From: Rhodovulum sp. 12E13
GTDB lineage: Bacteria > Pseudomonadota > Alphaproteobacteria > Rhodobacterales > Rhodobacteraceae
NCBI RefSeq assembly: GCF_003340565.1
Contig: NZ_QPLK01000021.1
Location: forward strand, 1-64,000
DNA length: 64,000 nucleotides
Reading direction: 5' to 3'
Part shown: piece by piece, positions 37,954 through 46,987 of the stretch
Numbering within the stretch: the first letter of the stretch is position 1
Layout of the letters: every line of letters starts with the position of its first letter
Program-made: the position numbers and the translations under genes
Notes under the pieces: model-generated
Database searches by the model: none
What the model was told of the DNA's origin: nothing
What the model saw: only the letters and a program-made list of their open reading frames with translations

Positions 37954-38283
37954 ATGTCCGACGACATCATCAGACTGGCCGAGAACCTGATCGGCCCGGC
38001 CGATCGACGGCGGCTGGAAAGCTACGGCGCGCATGTCATCCAGCACGGCTGGGCCACGCGCTACGCGTGGTCCGAAGAGGATGGCGACCCGCGCTTCGAC
38101 ATCTTCCGCGGCGGGCCGAACGAGGAATGCGCCGTGCGCGTCGGCCGCCACCGAGAGGCGGACGAGTTCTTCGCCGAGGACGCCGCGGGCCAGCAGATCA
38201 CCGCCGGCCCGCTCGACCACGTGATGGCCGAGCTCGACATCTATCTGGAGCAGCGCAGCGGCCATGCCCCGCATGGCGCCTGA
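37954..38283 (+). CDS. Hypothetical small cytosolic protein
   Basis: 109 aa: MSDDIIRLAENLIGPADRRR, then YGAHVIQHGWATRYAWSEEDGDPRFDIFRGG, EECAVRVGRHREADEFFAEDAAG and a closing helix LDHVMAELDIYLEQR. The central strands form a small alpha/beta domain. Not recognised. The ATG at 37954 follows TGATGGAGGCACC. It lies 33 bp before the exporter's membrane-fusion gene and may be co-transcribed with it. Confidence 0.65.
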   Translation: MSDDIIRLAENLIGPADRRRLESYGAHVIQHGWATRYAWSEEDGDPRFDIFRGGPNEECAVRVGRHREADEFFAEDAAGQQITAGPLDHVMAELDIYLEQRSGHAPHGA

Positions 38284-38316
38284 GCCGGCGGCCGCCTGGA
38301 TGCGAGATGGTGCGTG

Positions 38317-39306
38317 ATGGACAGCAAACGGATTGCCGCGGTCGTCGTCGCTGTCGCCCTCGTCGCGGCGGCGGCGCTGGGCTACATCTATTGGTCCGAC
38401 GACGATGAACTCCCTCCGGGCTTCGCCGCCGCGAACGGGCGGATCGAGGCGGAGCGGGTGGACGTCGCCACGAAATCCGGCGGCCGGCTGGAGGAGATCG
38501 CCGTCACCGAGGGCGACCGGGTCGAGAAGGATCAGGTGCTCGCGCGGATGGACGACAGCGAACTGCGCGCCCGCCTGCACGAGGCCGAGGCGGGCGTGTC
38601 CTCCGCGCGGCAGCAGCTGGCCGAGCGCCGGGCGATCCTCGCGGAAAAGGAGAGCAGCCTCGCCTTCGCCCGCAAGGAGCTGGCCCGCGCCGAAGTGCTC
38701 GTCGACCGCGACGTCGTCTCCGAAGAACAGGTCGACCTGCGCCGCACGCAGATGGAGACGGCGCAGGCGGCGGTGGCCTCGGCCGAGGCCGGCGTCGCCG
38801 CCGCCGAGGCGCGGATCGAGGCGGCCGAGGCCACCGTGGAGCGACTGAACGCGGAGCTCGACGACTACGTGCTGCGCGCGCCCCGGGCCGGGCGGGTGCA
38901 GTACCGGCTGGCCGAGCCGGGCGAGATCCTCGGCGCCGGCGCCCGCGTGCTCACCCTGCTCGACCTGACCGACGTGCGGATGACCGTCTACCTTCCCACG
39001 GGCCAGGCCGGGCGGCTCGCCTACGGTGCCGAGGCGCGTCTGGTGCTCGACGCCGCGCCGGAGTTCGTCATCCCCGCCCGTGTCAGCTTCGTCGCCGGGG
39101 AGGCGCAGTTCACGCCGAAATACGTCGAGACCGAGGACGAGCGCGAGACGCTGATGTTCCGCGTGCGGCTGCGCATCCCGCCCGAGATCCTCGCCGACTA
39201 CCAGGACATCGTGAAGACCGGCGTGCCGGGCCTCGCCCATGTCCGCGTCGACCCGGAGGCCGAGTGGCCCGAGCGACTGGCCGTGCGTCTGCCCGATGCC
39301 CGATGA
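38317..39306 (+). CDS. HlyD-type membrane fusion protein (YhiI-like)
   Basis: 329 aa. One N-terminal helix (IAAVVVAVALVAAAALGYIYW) anchors a periplasmic adaptor. The lipoyl halves are GGRLEEIAVTEGDRVEKDQVLARMDD and VLRAPRAGRVQYRLAEPGEILGAGA. They flank a long coiled-coil hairpin (residues about 75-185), and a beta-barrel domain follows. It would link the RbbA/YhhJ-type inner-membrane exporter to an outer-membrane channel. The ATG at 38317 is preferred to GTG 38314. It overlaps the next gene by 11 bp. Confidence 0.92.
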   Translation: MDSKRIAAVVVAVALVAAAALGYIYWSDDDELPPGFAAANGRIEAERVDVATKSGGRLEEIAVTEGDRVEKDQVLARMDDSELRARLHEAEAGVSSARQQLAERRAILAEKESSLAFARKELARAEVLVDRDVVSEEQVDLRRTQMETAQAAVASAEAGVAAAEARIEAAEATVERLNAELDDYVLRAPRAGRVQYRLAEPGEILGAGARVLTLLDLTDVRMTVYLPTGQAGRLAYGAEARLVLDAAPEFVIPARVSFVAGEAQFTPKYVETEDERETLMFRVRLRIPPEILADYQDIVKTGVPGLAHVRVDPEAEWPERLAVRLPDAR

Positions 39307-42022
39307 GCGGCCGGTCGTCCGCCTGAGCGGGGTCACGCACCGCTACGGCGCCGTGACGGCGCTGGACGGGGTGGACCTGAAGCTGCACGCGGGCCGGATG
39401 CTGGGTCTGATCGGTCCGGACGGGGTGGGCAAGTCCACCCTGCTGGGCCTGGTCGCAGGGGTGCGGCGGCTCCAGGAGGGCGAGGTGGAGGTGCTGGGCG
39501 GCGACATGGCCGACCGCGCGCACCGCGCCGCAACGCATCCGCGGATCGCCTACATGCCGCAGGGGCTGGGGCGGAACCTCTACCCCACGCTTTCGGTGCG
39601 CGAGAATGTCGACTTCTTCGGCCGGCTCTTCGGACAGGGCGCTGCCGACCGCGCCCGGCGCATCGACGAATTGCTCGCGGGCACCGGCCTCGCGTCCTTC
39701 GCCGACCGCCCCGCCGAGAAGCTCTCGGGCGGCATGAAGCAGAAGCTCGGCCTGTGCTGCGCCCTGATCCACGACCCCGACCTGCTGATCCTCGACGAGC
39801 CCACAACCGGCGTCGATCCGCTCTCGCGGCAGCAGTTCTGGGAGCTGATCGCGCGCATCCGGAAGCGCCGGCCAGAGATGGGCGTGATCGTCGCCACTGC
39901 CTACATGTCGGAGGCGGAACGCTTCGACCGTCTGATCGCGCTCGACGCAGGGAGCGTGCTTGCCGAGGGCACGCCTGCCGACTTGCGCGAAGAGGCGGGC
40001 GCCGACACGCTGGAGGAGGCGTTCATCGCCTTCCTGCCGCAGGCGGCGCATGGGGAGCACGGCCCGGTGCGCCGGCCGCCGGCAGAGGAGGGTGACGGCG
40101 AGACGGCGATCGAGGCCGAGGGTCTGACGAAACGGTTCGGCGACTTCACCGCCGTCGACCACGTGAGCTTCCGCATCGAGCGGGGCGAGATCTTCGGCTT
40201 CATCGGCTCGAACGGCTGCGGCAAGACCACGACGATGAAGATGCTCACCGGCCTGCTGGAGCCGAGCGAGGGCACCGCGCGCCTGTTCGGCAAGCCGGTG
40301 GACAGCGCCGACCTCGCCACGCGGCGGCGGGTCGGCTACATGTCGCAATCCTTCTCGCTCTATTCCGAGCTTTCGGTGCGCCAGAACCTCGTGCTGCACG
40401 CCCAGCTCTTCCAGCTGTCGCGCGCGCGCCAGCGCGAGCGGGTGGCCGAGCTGCTGGAGCGCTTCGACCTGCAGGACGCGGCCGACACGCGCCCGCCGTC
40501 GCTGCCGGTGGGCGTGCGCCAGCGGCTGCAACTGGCCGTCGCGGTGCTCCACAAGCCCGAGATGCTCATCCTCGACGAGCCGACGAGCGGGGTGGACCCG
40601 GTGGCGCGCGACCGGTTCTGGGCGCTTCTGGCGGAGCTGTCGCGCGACGACGGGGTTACGATCTTCGTCTCGACCCATTTCATGAACGAGGCCGAACGCT
40701 GCGACCGGGTCTCGCTGATGCATGCCGGGCAGGTTCTGGCCGTCGGCGCCCCCGACGATCTGCGCACAGACCGCGGCGCCGAGACGCTGGAGGAGGCCTT
40801 CGTCGATCACCTGCGCGAGGCGGCCGGCGAAGAGGCGCCCGGCGACGACCCGGTGCCCGAGGACGCCGACGAGGCCGCTCCCGCCCGCCCGCCGCTGTTC
40901 TCGCCCGCGCGGGCCTGGGCGGTGGCACGGCGCGAGGGGACGGAGCTGATGCGCGACCGCGTGCGGCTCGCCTTCGCCCTGATCGGGCCGATGATCCTGA
41001 TGATCGCGGTGGGCTTCGGCATCTCCTTCGACGTCGACAACCTCGACTACGCCGTGCTCGACCGCGACCGCAGCCTCGAAAGCCGGACGCTGACGCGGCA
41101 GTTCTCCAGCTCGCGCTATTTCCGCGAAGCGCCCGCGCTCGACTCCCTCGCCGGGATGGACGACAGCCTGCGCCGCGGCGACATCGGCATGGCGCTGGTG
41201 GTGCCGCCCGGCTTCGGCCGCGACCTGCTGGCGGGCGACCGGCCCGACGTGGCGCTCTGGGTCGACGGGTCGAATACCGTGCGCGCCGAGACGGCGCGGC
41301 GCTATGCCGAGGCGGTGTTCCGAGACTTTCTCGCCGAGGCGGCCGAACGCGAGACCGGCCTGCGCCCCGATCCGTTCCCCGTCTCGATCGAGCCGCGCTT
41401 CCTCTACAACCAGACCTTCGACTCGGCCCGCGCGATCCCGCCCGGCGTGCTGATGCTGATGCTCGTCATGATCCCCACGATGATGACGGCGCTTGGCGTG
41501 GTGCGCGAGAAGGAGGTCGGCTCGATCGCCAATTTCCACGCCGCCCCGGTGCGGCGGCTGGAGTTCCTGCTGGGCAAGCAGGCACCCTATGTCGCGGTCG
41601 CCCTCGTCAGCTTCCTGACGCTCCTGGGGATGCTGCTGACGGTGTTCGGCCTGCGCGTCGAGGGCAGCTTCGCCGCGCTGGCCGCGGGCGCGGCGCTCTA
41701 CACAACGGCGGCCACGGCCTTCGGCCTCGTGATCTCCACCTTCGTGCGCTCGCAGATCGCCGCGATCTTCGGCAGCGCGATCATCGTCATCATCCCGGCG
41801 GTGAACTTCTCGGGCATGCTCTACCCCGTCGCCACGCTCGACGGGCTGACCCGCGCGATCGGGCAGTCCTTCCCCTCCCTCTACTTCCAGCGGATCAGCA
41901 CGGGGGTGTTCAACAAGGGGCTGGGCTTTGCCGATCTCTACCGCGATCATCTGATGCTCGCGGCCTTCTGCGTGCTGTTCTGGGTGCTGGCGGCGGCGCT
42001 CCTGCGCAAGCAGGAGGCGTGA
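39296..42022 (+). CDS. Fused double-ATPase ABC exporter with permease domain (RbbA-like)
   Basis: 908 aa. NBD1 has Walker A GPDGVGKST, signature LSGGMKQK and Walker B LLILDEP. NBD2 has GSNGCGKTT, a degenerate signature LPVGVRQR and MLILDEP. An ABC-2 permease with an extracytoplasmic loop and six helices follows (residues about 555-908). This is the architecture of E. coli RbbA (YhiH), part of a YhiI-RbbA-YhhJ export complex. The substrate is unknown. The odd second signature is normal for the family. It overlaps the adaptor gene and ends 4 bp before the second permease gene. Confidence 0.92.
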   Translation: MPDERPVVRLSGVTHRYGAVTALDGVDLKLHAGRMLGLIGPDGVGKSTLLGLVAGVRRLQEGEVEVLGGDMADRAHRAATHPRIAYMPQGLGRNLYPTLSVRENVDFFGRLFGQGAADRARRIDELLAGTGLASFADRPAEKLSGGMKQKLGLCCALIHDPDLLILDEPTTGVDPLSRQQFWELIARIRKRRPEMGVIVATAYMSEAERFDRLIALDAGSVLAEGTPADLREEAGADTLEEAFIAFLPQAAHGEHGPVRRPPAEEGDGETAIEAEGLTKRFGDFTAVDHVSFRIERGEIFGFIGSNGCGKTTTMKMLTGLLEPSEGTARLFGKPVDSADLATRRRVGYMSQSFSLYSELSVRQNLVLHAQLFQLSRARQRERVAELLERFDLQDAADTRPPSLPVGVRQRLQLAVAVLHKPEMLILDEPTSGVDPVARDRFWALLAELSRDDGVTIFVSTHFMNEAERCDRVSLMHAGQVLAVGAPDDLRTDRGAETLEEAFVDHLREAAGEEAPGDDPVPEDADEAAPARPPLFSPARAWAVARREGTELMRDRVRLAFALIGPMILMIAVGFGISFDVDNLDYAVLDRDRSLESRTLTRQFSSSRYFREAPALDSLAGMDDSLRRGDIGMALVVPPGFGRDLLAGDRPDVALWVDGSNTVRAETARRYAEAVFRDFLAEAAERETGLRPDPFPVSIEPRFLYNQTFDSARAIPPGVLMLMLVMIPTMMTALGVVREKEVGSIANFHAAPVRRLEFLLGKQAPYVAVALVSFLTLLGMLLTVFGLRVEGSFAALAAGAALYTTAATAFGLVISTFVRSQIAAIFGSAIIVIIPAVNFSGMLYPVATLDGLTRAIGQSFPSLYFQRISTGVFNKGLGFADLYRDHLMLAAFCVLFWVLAAALLRKQEA

Positions 42023-42026
42023 GCCG

Positions 42027-43151
42027 ATGCGGGGCCTGCGCAACATCTACCGCCTCGGGCTGAAGGAGCTGTGGAGCCTGTTCCGCGATCCCGTCCTGAT
42101 GGGTCTCGTCGTCTATACCTTCACCGGCGCGGTCTTCTTCGTGGCCAACGGCGTGCAGACCGAGGTGCGCAACGCCGCCATCGCCGTGATCGACAAGGAC
42201 CGCTCCACCCTCTCGGCCCGCCTGCGCGACGCCTTCCTGCCCCCACACTTCCAGCCGGCCGACCTGATCGACGTCGGCGAAATGGCGCCGGCGATGGACC
42301 GGGGCACCTACAGTTTCGTGCTCCACGTGCCCGCCGGGTTCGAGGCCGACGTTCTGTCCGGGCGCAACCCGACGCTCCTGCTTGCCGTCGACGCCACGGC
42401 GATGACGCTGGCGGGCAACGGCACCGCCTATATCGAGCGGGTCGTGCAAGACGAGGTGGCGGGCTTCCTCGGCCCCGGCGCGGGCGCGGCGGCGCAGGCG
42501 GCCACGCTGGTGCCGCGCGCCCGCTTCAACCCCAACCTGCAGTCGCAATGGTTCTTCGCGGTGATGCAGGTGACGGGCAATGTCACCATCCTGTCGGTGG
42601 TGCTCTCGGGCGCCGCGGTCATCCGCGAGCGCGAGCACGGCACGATCGAGCACCTGATGGTGATGCCGGTGACGACGCTCGAGCTGATGATGGCCAAGAT
42701 CTGGGCCAACGGCGTCGTGATTGTCACCGCAGCGGTCCTGTCGTTGCTGCTGGTGGTGGAGGGGCTCATGGGCATCCCCGTGCCGGGCTCGATCGGCGTC
42801 TTCGCCGTGGGCGCGGGCGTCTACCTGTTCTCGGTGACGGCACTGGGGATCATGCTGGCCACCTTCGCCACCACGATGCCGCAGTTCGGCTTGCTGGCGA
42901 TCCCGGTCTTCGTGGTGCTCTACCTGCTCTCGGGCGGCGTGACCCCGGTCGAGGCGATGCCGGAGCCCCTGCAGACCCTGATGCAGGCCTCGCCGGCCAC
43001 GCATTTCACCAGCTTCGCGCAGGCGGTGCTCTACCGCGATGCCGGGCTCGGGCTGGTCTGGACCGACCTCGCCGCCGTGGCGGGGATCGGTAGCGTGTTC
43101 CTCGGCCTCGCTCTGCTGCGCTTTCGCAAGACGATGGCCGCGACGCGCTGA
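42027..43151 (+). CDS. ABC-2 type permease (YhhJ-like)
   Basis: 374 aa. The N-terminal helix VLMGLVVYTFTGAVFFVANGV is followed by a periplasmic domain (residues about 40-165) and then five helices including NVTILSVVLSGAAVIREREHGTIEHLMVMPVTTLELMMAKI. EHGT(I/F)EHLLVMP is diagnostic of the ABC-2 permease partner of RbbA. It completes a three-gene exporter (adaptor, double-ATPase permease, permease). Nothing downstream belongs to the operon. Confidence 0.93.
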   Translation: MRGLRNIYRLGLKELWSLFRDPVLMGLVVYTFTGAVFFVANGVQTEVRNAAIAVIDKDRSTLSARLRDAFLPPHFQPADLIDVGEMAPAMDRGTYSFVLHVPAGFEADVLSGRNPTLLLAVDATAMTLAGNGTAYIERVVQDEVAGFLGPGAGAAAQAATLVPRARFNPNLQSQWFFAVMQVTGNVTILSVVLSGAAVIREREHGTIEHLMVMPVTTLELMMAKIWANGVVIVTAAVLSLLLVVEGLMGIPVPGSIGVFAVGAGVYLFSVTALGIMLATFATTMPQFGLLAIPVFVVLYLLSGGVTPVEAMPEPLQTLMQASPATHFTSFAQAVLYRDAGLGLVWTDLAAVAGIGSVFLGLALLRFRKTMAATR

Positions 43152-43244
43152 GGCCGACATTGTGGATCGGCACCGGGTGACCTGCCCACCGCGAAGTCCC
43201 TCACCCTGACGTTGGGTCTGGCCAACCGCGAAGGAGCAGCCGAC

Positions 43245-43365
43245 ATGGGGAAAAGCCACGTCACCCCGGCGCATTCACCGAGGCGCAGATCATGGAGATG
43301 ATCGAGGTAGAGGAAGCCGGCCTGGCGCGCGCGGACGTGTGCCGCACATATGGGCTCGCGGCGGG
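43245..43365 (+). pseudogene. IS3-family transposase orfA remnant
   Basis: MGKSHVTPA and, after a +1 frame change, AFTEAQIMEMIEVEEAGLARADVCRTYGLA match the helix-turn-helix start of IS3-type orfA (consensus RFTEEQII..L.E.EAG....ELCRKHGIS). The similarity ends near 43350, where the element is truncated. Only the N-terminal DNA-binding part remains. Confidence 0.72.
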
Positions 43366-43497
43366 TGATGATCGACGGCGTGCAGCAATGTCCGGAGGGT
43401 GGAGGCCGGCGACGTCGGTGACATGGAAGACGTGATCCTCGCCGGCGAGCGGCGCAATGAACCAGAAGCCGCGATCGCGGGAGCAGAACCTCACGAA

Positions 43498-43546
43498 ACC
43501 CAAAATAATTATAAAAAATCAGTATGTTGCGCATTTTTTGCGGGAA
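43498..43546. other. AT-rich patch between transposon remnants
   Basis: A short run rich in A and T (CAAAATAATTATAAAAAATC, then GCGCATTTTTTGCG) in a window that is otherwise about 70% GC. It lies between the IS3 and IS5 remnants and probably came with a mobile element. TGCGCATTTTTTGCG could form a weak hairpin. Confidence 0.6.
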
Positions 43547-43591
43547 GTCTGACCAAAGCGCGTAGCTGCCAGGCTCCAGACTCGTTGAGGG

Positions 43592-43795
43592 TCAAGGCCA
43601 GAAGATGACGGCTGCGGCGAGGGCGATTGCGGATGGGGAGACTTTCGGGCAGCGGTCGTACCGGGCTGCGACGCGCCGCCAGTCCTTCACACGACCGAAC
43701 ATGATCTCGATGCGATTGCGGCGCCTTTATCGGCGCTTGTCGTAGCGAACCGCCTTTTCGCGCGACTTCCAGCCGGGGAGGTCGACCCCATACTC
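43592..43795 (-). pseudogene. IS5/IS427-family transposase, C-terminal remnant
   Basis: The minus strand reads LPGWKSREKAVRYDKRR, a TAA stop, then RRNRIEIMFGRVKDWRRVAARYD and SAIALAAAVIFWP before TGA. This is the standard C-terminus of IS5-type DDE transposases (NRIE.MFGRLKDWRR.A.RYD, ...AIALAA.VIFWL), including the region of the final catalytic Glu. The internal stop and missing N-terminus show it is dead. Confidence 0.85.
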
Positions 43796-43859
43796 AGCAT
43801 AACCACGGAAGCCCCCTGATCATGCCCTCAGGCCAACTCGCTCTTTCCACCACCTTGAC

Positions 43860-44066
43860 GGACGTCACCTCTTGGAACACGACCCGCATGCGCTCCGATA
43901 CCGCGGCGTCATGGAGCTGGCATGGGCCGGATGTGACGATGAGGAGATCATGTCGTATTCCGGCCACGACACGCGGGACATGGTGAAGAAGCATGTCGGC
44001 GAAGCAAGACAGCGGGTGAGGGCAAAGTCGGCCTGGGAGAAGCGCAGAAGAACGGAACAGGGGTAG
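43860..44066 (+). pseudogene. Tyrosine-recombinase (integrase) C-terminal remnant
   Basis: LEHDPHALRYRGVMELAWAGCDDEEIMSYSGHDTRDMVKKHVGEARQ follows the HxLR...GH...Y ending of phage-type integrases. The HALR and GH motifs are kept, but the nucleophile position (normally MVxxY) reads MVKKH, so even this part would be inactive. It ends 93 bp before tRNA-Trp, a common integration target. The catalytic N-terminal half is absent. Confidence 0.7.
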
Positions 44067-44159
44067 AACATGAACACCCGTACGGCTGACAACCGGACTG
44101 CTAACCGGCCGGCCGCCGCTTGACGGCGGCGGGCCGAAATACTAAGCGGACAACGGCTT

Positions 44160-44235
44160 AGGGGTATAGCTCAGTTGGTAGAGCATCGGTCTCCAAAACC
44201 GAGGGTCGTGGGTTCGAGTCCCTCTGCCCCTGCCA
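44160..44235 (+). tRNA. tRNA-Trp (anticodon CCA)
   Basis: 76 nt. Acceptor arms AGGGGTA / TGCCCCT pair with one G-U. The D arm is in TAGCTCAGTTGGTAGAGCA, the anticodon loop is CTCCAAA (CCA at 44193-44195), and the T arm contains GGGTTCGAGTCCC. Discriminator G is followed by an encoded CCA. Reading UGG, it inserts tryptophan. Mobile-element remnants lie directly 5' of it. Confidence 0.97.
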
Positions 44236-44594
44236 GACGACTGACGGACTTGCGAGACCCGCCGGCGGTCTCGCGTCCTCGTCCTCCTGACTCCCCCATG
44301 CCTCCTGCCTCCCTCCATGGATGGCGCGTCGTGCCCGGCCACCGGATCGTTGAACCCGAGGCTTGAATGGCGGGCGCAATCGTCGAGGACCGGGCGTTCG
44401 CAATTCGGGCCCAAGGGGGGGCTCGGCCGCGGCCTGCGCGCAAGGCCTGCGGGCAACCACCGCCCCGAGGGTCTGCACGCCCGCGGCGACACGACACCGG
44501 GGCGATACCGACCGGATACCGCAGGCCGCCTTGGGGCCTTCCGTCCCTCGGCGGGAGGGGCTAGGAGAGCGGCGCTCGACCCGAGGAGGCCCCG
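44236..44594. other. tRNA-Trp to serS gap
   Basis: About 360 bp with no supported gene. Frames on both strands are open but motif-free. The serS promoter is expected here; I could not identify convincing -35/-10 boxes. Confidence 0.45.
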
Positions 44595-45887
44595 ATGCAC
44601 GACATCCGTTTCATCCGCGAGAACCCCGAGGCGTTCGACGCCGCGATGGCGCGGCGGGGGCTGTCGGGCATCGCCCGAGAAGTCCTTGAAATAGATCGGA
44701 TAAGGCGCGAGAAGATCGCCGCCGCCGAGGCCGCGCAGGCCGAACGCAACGCCGCCTCGAAGGAGGTCGGCCAGGCCAAGGCGCGTGGCGACGAGGCAGG
44801 GTTCGCCCGCCTGCGCGCCCTCGTGGCCGACAAGAAGGAGGAGGTCGCCCGCCTCGAGGCCGAGGCCCAGGCGCAGGATGCGCGCCTCACCGACATGCTC
44901 ATGGGCCTGCCCAACCTGCCGCACGACGACGTCCCCGACGGCGCCGACGAAGACGACAACGTCGAGCTTCGCCGCTGGGGCACCCCGCCCGAGTTCGCTT
45001 TCGCTCCGAAGGAACACTTCGAGATCAAGGGGGCAGCCGACCATCTCGACTTCGAGACCGCTGCCCGCCTCTCCGGCTCGCGCTTCGTGATGCTGACGGG
45101 TGCGGCCGCCCGCCTCCACCGCGCGCTCGCGCAGTTCATGCTCGACACCCACGTGAGCGAGAACGGGCTGCGCGAGGTCAACGCACCGGTGCTCGTGCGC
45201 GACGAGGCGATGCTCGGCACCGGGCAGCTGCCCAAATTCGGCGAGGACAGCTACCAGACCCGCGAGGGATGGTGGCTGATCCCCACCTCCGAGGTGACGC
45301 TGACCAACATCGTCGCCGGCGAGATCGTCGACGAGGCGGCACTGCCGATGCGCTTCACCGCGCATTCCCTGTGCTTCCGCTCCGAGGCGGGCGCGGCGGG
45401 CAAGGATACCCGCGGCATGCTGCGCCAGCACCAGTTCGAGAAGGTCGAGATGGTGTCGATCACCCACCCCGACCACTCGCGCGACGAGCACGAGCGCATG
45501 ACCCGCTGCGCGGAAGCCATCCTCGAGCGGCTCGGCCTGCCCTACCGCACGATGGTGCTCTGCACCGGCGACATGGGCTTCGGCGCGCGGCGCACCCACG
45601 ACATCGAGGTCTGGCTGCCGGGGCAGAACCGCTACCGCGAGATCTCGTCGGTCTCGGTCTGCGGCGACTTCCAGGCCCGGCGGATGAACGCCCGCTTCCG
45701 CCCCGCCGGCGGGGGCAAGCCCGACTACGTCCACACGCTCAACGGCTCGGGGCTGGCGGTGGGCCGCTGCCTGATCGCGGTGCTCGAGAACGGACAGCGC
45801 GAGGATGGCTCGGTCGCCCTGCCCCAGGCGCTGACGCCGTATCTTGGCGGCGCGCGCGAGATCACGGCCCTGGGCGCGCTGGCCTGA
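44595..45887 (+). CDS. serS: Seryl-tRNA synthetase
   Basis: 430 aa. The N-terminal coiled coil ([20 protein letters not shown] ... [18 protein letters not shown]) binds the tRNA-Ser long arm. Class II motifs 2 ([25 protein letters not shown]) and 3 ([18 protein letters not shown]) are intact, as is the [15 protein letters not shown] signature. The ATG at 44595 ([15 protein letters not shown]) after CGAGGAGGCCCCG is the canonical start. Confidence 0.98.
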   Translation: MHDIRFIRENPEAFDAAMARRGLSGIAREVLEIDRIRREKIAAAEAAQAERNAASKEVGQAKARGDEAGFARLRALVADKKEEVARLEAEAQAQDARLTDMLMGLPNLPHDDVPDGADEDDNVELRRWGTPPEFAFAPKEHFEIKGAADHLDFETAARLSGSRFVMLTGAAARLHRALAQFMLDTHVSENGLREVNAPVLVRDEAMLGTGQLPKFGEDSYQTREGWWLIPTSEVTLTNIVAGEIVDEAALPMRFTAHSLCFRSEAGAAGKDTRGMLRQHQFEKVEMVSITHPDHSRDEHERMTRCAEAILERLGLPYRTMVLCTGDMGFGARRTHDIEVWLPGQNRYREISSVSVCGDFQARRMNARFRPAGGGKPDYVHTLNGSGLAVGRCLIAVLENGQREDGSVALPQALTPYLGGAREITALGALA

Positions 45888-46024
45888 ACCGGGGCGCGCG
45901 ACTTCAGCGGCCCCGGCTCCATTTCGTCGCAGGGCGCCCCGAACCGGCCGGGCGGGGTGGCGTTTCCGCCCCGGGGGGGAGACGGTCGGTGCAACCGCCG
46001 CCCAGATCCCCGCGTTGAGAGGCC

Positions 46025-46771
46025 ATGTCAGATCTGCCACCCTCCCCCGACGACGCCACCGACACCGCCCGGATGAAGGCCGCGCTGGTGGCGGCCGCCG
46101 CCGTCGCCTTCGCCGCCGCACCGCTCGCGGTGCCCTTCGACGGGTTCGAGCCCGGCGCCTACCCCGTCCCGCAGGACGACCCGCCGGTGCAACCCGCCGG
46201 CTACGCCTTCGGCATCTGGGGGCCGATCTACCTGTGGCTCGTGGCGCACGCGCTCTACGGGCTGGTCCGCCGCTCCGACTCGGCCCGCTGGGAGGGCACG
46301 CGCTGGCCCATGGCGCTGTCGCTCGCCGTCGGCGCGGGGTGGCTCGCCATCGCGCAGGTCTCGCCGATCTGGGCGACCGTGCTGATCTGGGTAATGCTTC
46401 TGTCGGCCCTCCTCGCCCTCTGGCGCGCCCCGGAGCGGGAGGACCGGTGGCTGCTGCGCGCGCCGATCTCGCTCTACGCGGGGTGGCTGACGGCGGCGAG
46501 CTGGGTGGCCGTCGGGCTGCTCGGGGCGGGCTACGGCGTGGGCCCCGGCGAGGTCGGATGGGCCTGGATCGGGCTCGCCGGCGCGCTTGCCACCGCCCTT
46601 GCCGTCACCCGCCTCGCCGGGCCCGCCCCCTTCTACGCCGCCGCGGTGGCCTGGGCGCTGATCGCCGTGGCCGTCGCCAACTGGGGCGCGCAGTGGGGCC
46701 TCGTCGCCGCCGCACTCGGCGGCGCCGCCGTGGTGGCCGCTCCCGCCCTCGCCCGGCTCCGGGCGGGGTAG
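46025..46771 (+). CDS. TspO-like tryptophan-rich membrane protein
   Basis: 248 aa, about six to seven helices. AFGIWGPIYLWLVAHALYGLVRR, LYAGWLTAASWVAVGLLGAG and WAWIGLAGALATALAVTRL carry the Trp/Pro pattern of tryptophan-rich sensory (TspO/MBR-related) proteins, but it is longer than the 160-residue TspO. Classical TspO modulates photosynthesis-gene expression in Rhodobacter; whether this larger form does so is open. It follows serS by 137 bp. Confidence 0.7.
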   Translation: MSDLPPSPDDATDTARMKAALVAAAAVAFAAAPLAVPFDGFEPGAYPVPQDDPPVQPAGYAFGIWGPIYLWLVAHALYGLVRRSDSARWEGTRWPMALSLAVGAGWLAIAQVSPIWATVLIWVMLLSALLALWRAPEREDRWLLRAPISLYAGWLTAASWVAVGLLGAGYGVGPGEVGWAWIGLAGALATALAVTRLAGPAPFYAAAVAWALIAVAVANWGAQWGLVAAALGGAAVVAAPALARLRAG

Positions 46772-46819
46772 CCATCCGCCAGGGCCCGGGCCCGGGCCAG
46801 GACCCCATTGCCGCGGCTC

Positions 46820-46877
46820 CATCATCTTGGGCCAAATACTCCGGGGGGTGCGGGGGGCTGGCCCCCCGCTCCGGCGC
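46820..46877 (+). repeat. Dispersed intergenic repeat with stem-loop, copy 2
   Basis: The 28-bp core (46820-46847) matches the copy at 26291 with one change (CTTGGG for CTTGGC). It is followed by a GGGGGGCTGGCCCCCC hairpin, the same layout as copy 1 with different hairpin bases. It lies between the TspO-like gene and the convergent end of der, consistent with a transcription-end element. Confidence 0.8.
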
Positions 46878-46940
46878 GGCGGTCGGGCACTCCGCCCCCA
46901 CCAGACCTTTCCCACACCGGCCCCTGCCCCGGCGCTACTG

Positions 46941-46987
46941 CTGCCGTTAGTTCTTGCCGCCGTCAGTTCTTGCCGCCGTCAGTTCTT
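46941..46987. repeat. 16-bp tandem duplication at the der 3' end
   Basis: The unit GCCGCCGTCAGTTCTT occurs at 46956-46971 and 46972-46987, with a diverged copy just before (46941-46955). It contains the last der codons and stop (GKN-stop on the minus strand), so each downstream unit repeats a stop. Likely slipped-strand duplication with no effect on the protein. Confidence 0.75.

Noticed and set aside
43872-44066. A complete small gene starting MEHDPHALRYRG
   Set aside because: It is the C-terminal part of a tyrosine recombinase; the Met is internal and the catalytic Tyr is replaced. Listed as a pseudogene.
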